64,000 nt of DNA, from positions 406,971 through 470,970 of the forward strand of contig JAUJNQ010000002.1 of assembly GCA_030448025.1 (NCBI GenBank). The letters run 5' to 3'. The notes under the pieces are model-generated. The model did not search any database. It worked only from the letters and a program-made list of their open reading frames with translations, and had not been told where the DNA came from. Numbering within the stretch: the stretch's first letter is position 1; each line of letters begins with the position of its first letter. Source of the stretch: Acidimicrobiales bacterium. GTDB taxonomy: Bacteria; Actinomycetota; Acidimicrobiia; Acidimicrobiales; GCA-2861595. Positions 59,563-64,000 of this stretch are shown here, one piece after another. Both the position numbers and the translations under genes were made by a program.

Positions 59563-61849
59563 GAGCCAGCCCGCACCGGCGGGGCCCTCGCTTGTGCCAA
59601 TGCCCCCCCGTACGCCGCCCCCCCGTACGCCGCCCACCCGCAGGCCGCCCACCCGCAGGCCGCCGAACGGCAAGCCTGCCGGCCGCAAGCCCCAGGCGGC
59701 CGGCAACCGGACCGCGGGCCGCCCTCGCCGGCGGCGCCGGAGCTGGATGTGGCGGTACCGGCGCCTGCTCTTCATGTTGGCGCTGGCCGTCACCACCGCC
59801 CTGTCCGGTGCGGTCTACCTCCTCGGACGGGTTCCGTTGCCGCCGGAGAATCCTCAGGCCCAGACCACGATGATCACCGACGTCAAAGGCGCCCAGCTGG
59901 CCTCGTTGGACTCAGGGGAGAACCGGGTGTCGGTCAGCCTCGACAAGGTGCCAAAGGTCCTGGTGGACGCCGTCCTCGCCACCGAGGACAAGAGCTTCTT
60001 CGAGCACGGTGGGGTCGATCCGTCGGGAATCGCCCGAGCCACCTGGGCGGACCTGCGGGGGAAGCCCCTGCAGGGCGGCTCGACCATCACCCAGCAGTAC
60101 GTGAAGAACGCCTATCTCAAGACTCGGGAGCGGACCGCGTTGCGCAAGGTCAAGGAGGCGGCGCTGGCGGTCAAGGTGGAGCGGATGTTCTCCAAGGAGC
60201 AGATCCTCGAGCGCTACCTCAACGTCATCTACTTCGGCCGGGGGGCCTACGGGGTGCAGACCGCCTCGCGCGCTTACTTCGGCAAGGACGTCGGCCAGAT
60301 CCAGCTGCGGGAGGCGGCCTACCTGGCAGGGCTCATCCGCTCACCCGAGGCGGCCGACGCCATTCGTGCGCCCGGAGCGGCCGACGCCCGCCGAGCAGGC
60401 ACGCTGGCGGCCATGGAGCGGGCCGGGTTCATCACCACGGGGGAACGAGCCGCCGCCGAGGTGGAGCCCGTCCGGGCCTACGTGGGGGCCAAGCGCCAGG
60501 GGGAGACCACCTTCGCCCAGGCTGACAAGGGCACGCAGTACTTCGTGGAGTTCGTCCGCCAGCAGCTCCTGGCCACGTACGGCCCGGCCACGCTCAACGA
60601 GGGCGGCCTACGGGTCAGGACCACCCTGGACCTCGAGACCCAGACTCACGCCTACAACGCCGTCTACCCGGCCATGCTCAACCGCCCGGACGACCCGGCC
60701 GGCGCCCTCGTCGCCATCGACGAGAACGGCTACCTCAAGGCCATGGTGGGCGGGAAGGACTGGAACTCCCCGCAGCCCTACGCCAAGGTCAACCTGGCGC
60801 TCGGCCGCGAAGGCGGCGGCACGGGCCGCCAGCCGGGGTCGACCTTCAAGCCCTTCGTGCTGGCTGAAGCCGTGCGGCAGGGCTACACCGTGGAGTCGAC
60901 CCTGCCCGGTCCGAGAGAGGTGGTCTTCCCAAACGCCGACCAAGGGAGGGACTACACGGTGGCCAACTACGAGGACCAGGAGTTCGGGCCCTCGGTGAGC
61001 CTCATCGACGCCACGAGCAACTCGGTCAACACCGTGTACGCGCAGCTCATCGACTCGATCGGTCCTGCCAACGTGGCCAACTTGGCCAAGACCGCCGGGA
61101 TCACCGAAACGCTCGTGCCCAACATCTCCCTCACGCTGGGAACGTCAGAGGTGTCGGTCCTGAACATCGCCAGCGCCTTCACCACGTTCGCCAATCGCGG
61201 CCAGCACGTGCCCCCCACCGCCATCCTCGAGGTCGCCACCGCAGACGGCCGGATCCTGTCCGGGGCCCGTCCCCGACCCCAGACCAAGGTGCTCGAGCGC
61301 CGGCAGGCCGACATCGTCAACTTTTGTCTGCAGCAGGTCGTGCAAAAGGGCTCGGGCACGGGAGCCCAGTTCGGAAGGCCCTTCGCCGGCAAGACCGGAA
61401 CCACCCAGGACTTCGGTGACGCCTGGTTCGTGGGTTACACGCCCAAGCTCACGGCCGCCGTCTGGATGGGCTACCCCGAGGGCAACGCCCGCAAGATGGT
61501 CAACGTGCGGGGCCGCAAGGTGAACGGCGGCTCGTTGCCTGCCACCATCTTCAAGCGCTTCATGGAGGCCGCCACCAGGAAGATCGACACCGGGACGTTC
61601 CCGCCCGTGCCGTCGTTCTCCGGGAAGGCGGTGAAGGGGAGCGGGCGAGCTGTCTTCACCACTCCCACCACCTCGGTCCCTGTGCCGGGCCAAGCCATCC
61701 CGCCGGTACCCGGTGCCACCGTTCCCAAGCCCCCGAAGCCCGTAGGCCAGCTCCCGACGACGACGACCCAGCCCGCCCCTCCCACGCCGGTGCCCAGACC
61801 GCCCGGTCCCGGCACACCGCCCGGCCCCAGCACACCCGTGGTCCCCTGA
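59558..61849 (+). CDS. bifunctional class A penicillin-binding protein
   Basis: ATEDKSFFEHGGVDPSGIARA...GGSTITQQYVKN; transpeptidase GSTFKPF, KTGTT; Pro-rich tail. Confidence 0.95.
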   Translation: MTSQPAPAGPSLVPMPPRTPPPRTPPTRRPPTRRPPNGKPAGRKPQAAGNRTAGRPRRRRRSWMWRYRRLLFMLALAVTTALSGAVYLLGRVPLPPENPQAQTTMITDVKGAQLASLDSGENRVSVSLDKVPKVLVDAVLATEDKSFFEHGGVDPSGIARATWADLRGKPLQGGSTITQQYVKNAYLKTRERTALRKVKEAALAVKVERMFSKEQILERYLNVIYFGRGAYGVQTASRAYFGKDVGQIQLREAAYLAGLIRSPEAADAIRAPGAADARRAGTLAAMERAGFITTGERAAAEVEPVRAYVGAKRQGETTFAQADKGTQYFVEFVRQQLLATYGPATLNEGGLRVRTTLDLETQTHAYNAVYPAMLNRPDDPAGALVAIDENGYLKAMVGGKDWNSPQPYAKVNLALGREGGGTGRQPGSTFKPFVLAEAVRQGYTVESTLPGPREVVFPNADQGRDYTVANYEDQEFGPSVSLIDATSNSVNTVYAQLIDSIGPANVANLAKTAGITETLVPNISLTLGTSEVSVLNIASAFTTFANRGQHVPPTAILEVATADGRILSGARPRPQTKVLERRQADIVNFCLQQVVQKGSGTGAQFGRPFAGKTGTTQDFGDAWFVGYTPKLTAAVWMGYPEGNARKMVNVRGRKVNGGSLPATIFKRFMEAATRKIDTGTFPPVPSFSGKAVKGSGRAVFTTPTTSVPVPGQAIPPVPGATVPKPPKPVGQLPTTTTQPAPPTPVPRPPGPGTPPGPSTPVVP

Positions 61850-61959
61850 GCCGGCGACGTCCGATCCGAGCCACGACGGCTTGCCTCGGCGCACGGCCGC
61901 CCTCAGACTGGAGCCACCGCCGGCAGCCGTCGGGCGCTGGACGGGAGGAAGGCAATCAC

Positions 61960-62907
61960 ATGAGCCACCCCATCACCGTCCCCGCGGTTCGGGCCAGGAA
62001 GGTGCCGTCCGGCAATGTTGCCCAGGTCAAAGGTGAAGAGGTGCCCGGCGGTGAGGTGCTGGGCGTCGAGCCGCTGGTGATGGTCACGGCGTACGACACG
62101 CCGACCGCCCGCATCGCCGACCACGCCGGCGTCGACCTCGTTCTGGTGGGTGATTCGGTGGCCATGGTGGTGCTCGGCTACGACGACACCCTTCAGGTCA
62201 CCATAGAGGACATGGTCCACCACACGGCGGCGGTGGCGAGGGCGCGGACTCGGGCGCTGGTGGTCGCCGACCTCCCGTGGCTCAGCTACCACGTGGGCGC
62301 CCACCAGACCGTGCACAACGCCGGCCGTCTGCTCCGCGCCGGAGCTCGTGCGGTGAAGTTGGAGGGAGGGCGCAAGCGGGTGCCGATGGTCTCCGCCCTG
62401 GCGGACGCCGAGATCCCGGTGATGGGCCATGTGGGCCTCACGCCGCAGTCCGTGCACGTCACGGGCGGCTACCGCGTGCAGGGCCGAGACCCTGAAGCCG
62501 CCGAGGCCGTGGTGGACGACGCCGTCGCCCTGGCCGCCGCCGGCTGCTTCGCCATCGTGATCGAGAGCGTCCCCGACTCAGTGGCTCGGGCCGTCACCGA
62601 AGCGGTGCCAGTGCCCACCATCGGCATCGGCGCCGGCCCGGCGTGCGACGGCCAGGTCCTCGTCCTGCACGACCTGCTCGGTCTGGACGACGGCGCGGCT
62701 CCGGGGTTCGTGCGCCGCTACGCGCAGCTCGAAGACGACGCCGTGGCGGCCGTGGCCGCCTTTGCCGCCGACGTGCGGGGCCGCCGCTTCCCGGACGACG
62801 GCGAGAACCTGCCGGCGGACGCCTCCGACCCCCCCTCCCAGCCGTCCGACGGGCCCACCCGGCTCGCGGCACCCCGAGCCGGTGCCGGCGGGCGTCGGGC
62901 CAGCTGA
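61960..62907 (+). CDS. panB: 3-methyl-2-oxobutanoate hydroxymethyltransferase
   Basis: LVMVTAYDTPTARIADHAGVDLVLVGDSVAMVVLGYDDTLQVTIEDMVHHTAAVARA. Confidence 0.96.
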   Translation: MSHPITVPAVRARKVPSGNVAQVKGEEVPGGEVLGVEPLVMVTAYDTPTARIADHAGVDLVLVGDSVAMVVLGYDDTLQVTIEDMVHHTAAVARARTRALVVADLPWLSYHVGAHQTVHNAGRLLRAGARAVKLEGGRKRVPMVSALADAEIPVMGHVGLTPQSVHVTGGYRVQGRDPEAAEAVVDDAVALAAAGCFAIVIESVPDSVARAVTEAVPVPTIGIGAGPACDGQVLVLHDLLGLDDGAAPGFVRRYAQLEDDAVAAVAAFAADVRGRRFPDDGENLPADASDPPSQPSDGPTRLAAPRAGAGGRRAS

Positions 62908-62908
62908 C

Positions 62909-63481
62909 ATGGGCCTCTCCGCCGTGACGGAGATCCTGGAGACCAGGTGGGGTGTCCGGGTCCTGCACTGGGCGGTGGCGGCGCTGATGGCGGGGAGCCT
63001 GGTGGCGTGCGTCGCCACGGGCGCCAACCGGCCGGCCGATCCCCGGTTGGAGGGGGGGCAGTCCCGTGTTCCCGGCTTCAGGGAGGTGGCGTTCGGCGTC
63101 AGACCAGCGGCAGGGCCGACCGCGAGCGCCGGCCCGTACTGTGCCCTCCTGGCCGAGACCACCGAACAGGTGCAACGCGGCCTCATGGGCCGGCGAGACC
63201 TCGCCGGCTACGACGGCATGATCTTCCGCTTTCCCGCGGACAGCACCGCGGGCTTCTACATGCGCGACGTGCCGGTGCCCCTCACTGTGGCGTGGTTCGA
63301 TGCCGGGGGCCGATTCGTCTCCTCGGCGGACATGGCCACCTGCCCCGACCAGAACTGCCCGACCTATCCGCCGGCAGCTCCGTACCGCTTCGCTCTGGAG
63401 GTGCTGAGCGGGGGGCTCGGGCGGCTGGGCGTCGGACCTGGGTCGGTCATCGAGGTCGGCGGCGCCTGCAAGGTGCGCTGA
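62909..63481 (+). CDS. DUF192 domain protein
   Basis: VQRGLMGRRDLAGYDGMIFRFPADSTAGFYMRDVPVPLTVAWFDAGGRFV. Confidence 0.9.
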   Translation: MGLSAVTEILETRWGVRVLHWAVAALMAGSLVACVATGANRPADPRLEGGQSRVPGFREVAFGVRPAAGPTASAGPYCALLAETTEQVQRGLMGRRDLAGYDGMIFRFPADSTAGFYMRDVPVPLTVAWFDAGGRFVSSADMATCPDQNCPTYPPAAPYRFALEVLSGGLGRLGVGPGSVIEVGGACKVR

Positions 63482-63683
63482 GGGCCGTCACCGCCAGCCA
63501 GCCCTTCCTGGGGCCTGTCACCGCTGCCTGTCACCGCTGCCTGTCACACCCCCTTGCCATACTCCAAGGCATGAACGCATCGCCGGGCTGGCTAGCATGG
63601 GCGAGTCGTTCCGTAGCCCTGCCCCGCCCCGTCGGGGCCCCGGTCGTGAGGGATCGGGTCCAAAGGGAGGTATCCCAAAGCTC

Positions 63684-64000
63684 ATGCGACCCTACGAGGT
63701 CATGTTCATACTCGACGCCAGCTTGGAGGAAGATGCCATCAGCGCTGTCGTCGACCGGGCAACCGACCTCCTCTCGAAGGATGGTGGCTCCACACCCAGG
63801 GTCGATCACTGGGGGCGGCGCCGTCTCGCCTACGAGATCGAGCACCGCTCCGAGGGGTACTACGTGCTCATGGAGGCCACGGCGGAGCCGGCGGTCGTCA
63901 GCGAGCTCGACCGGATGCTCTCCCTCGCAGACGAGGTCATGCGCCACAAGGTCATTCGCATCCCGGACGAGGTCGCGGCCAAGGCCGTACGCCGGAGCTC
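63684..64000 (+). CDS. rpsF: 30S ribosomal protein S6, 3' end off window
   Basis: MRPYEVMFILDASLEEDAISAVVDRATDLLSKDGGSTPRVDHWGRRRLAYEIEHRSEGYYVLMEATAEPA; unterminated, absent from the ORF track. Confidence 0.96.
   Translation, partial: MRPYEVMFILDASLEEDAISAVVDRATDLLSKDGGSTPRVDHWGRRRLAYEIEHRSEGYYVLMEATAEPAVVSELDRMLSLADEVMRHKVIRIPDEVAAKAVRRS

Overview
High-GC actinobacterial-type chromosome segment spanning the replication-origin neighbourhood. Core from about 28 to 64 kb: DUF3566, gyrA, gyrB, DUF721, recF, dnaN, dnaA | rpmH, rnpA, yidD, yidC, jag, rsmG, parS, parA, parB, then cwlM-like amidase, trxA, trxB, degV, murJ, DUF6049, GNAT, pcnA/cca, ino1, PadR, DUF5318, PBP1, panB, DUF192, rpsF. The usual gyrA-ileT-alaT order is interrupted: tRNA-Ile (27902-27975) and tRNA-Ala (9494-9567) are separated by about 18.3 kb of accessory DNA. 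A second integrase/relaxase/TA island lies beyond alaT. The main discovery is a tight five-gene minus-strand operon (15008 to about 19904) encoding a divergent selenocysteine-dependent glycine/sarcosine/betaine-reductase-like system (grdE-grdB-grdC-thioredoxin-grdA). Both grdB and grdA carry an in-frame TGA exactly at the conserved Sec position (...TAT-U-GTGTRCG... and ...ATECFV-U-TAAGAMD...), each followed by a hairpin in a SECIS-like position. The ORF track truncates both genes at the Sec codon. Other notable items: a papain-like protease facing a three-gene membrane-protein operon; a frameshifted Apea-like HEPN gene; a MobF relaxase N-terminus fused to an unrelated C-terminus; a frameshifted serine-recombinase remnant next to ileT; a long quasi-palindrome between murJ and its downstream gene; and a perfect parS palindrome upstream of parA. 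All calls come from reading the sequence; no database search was run.
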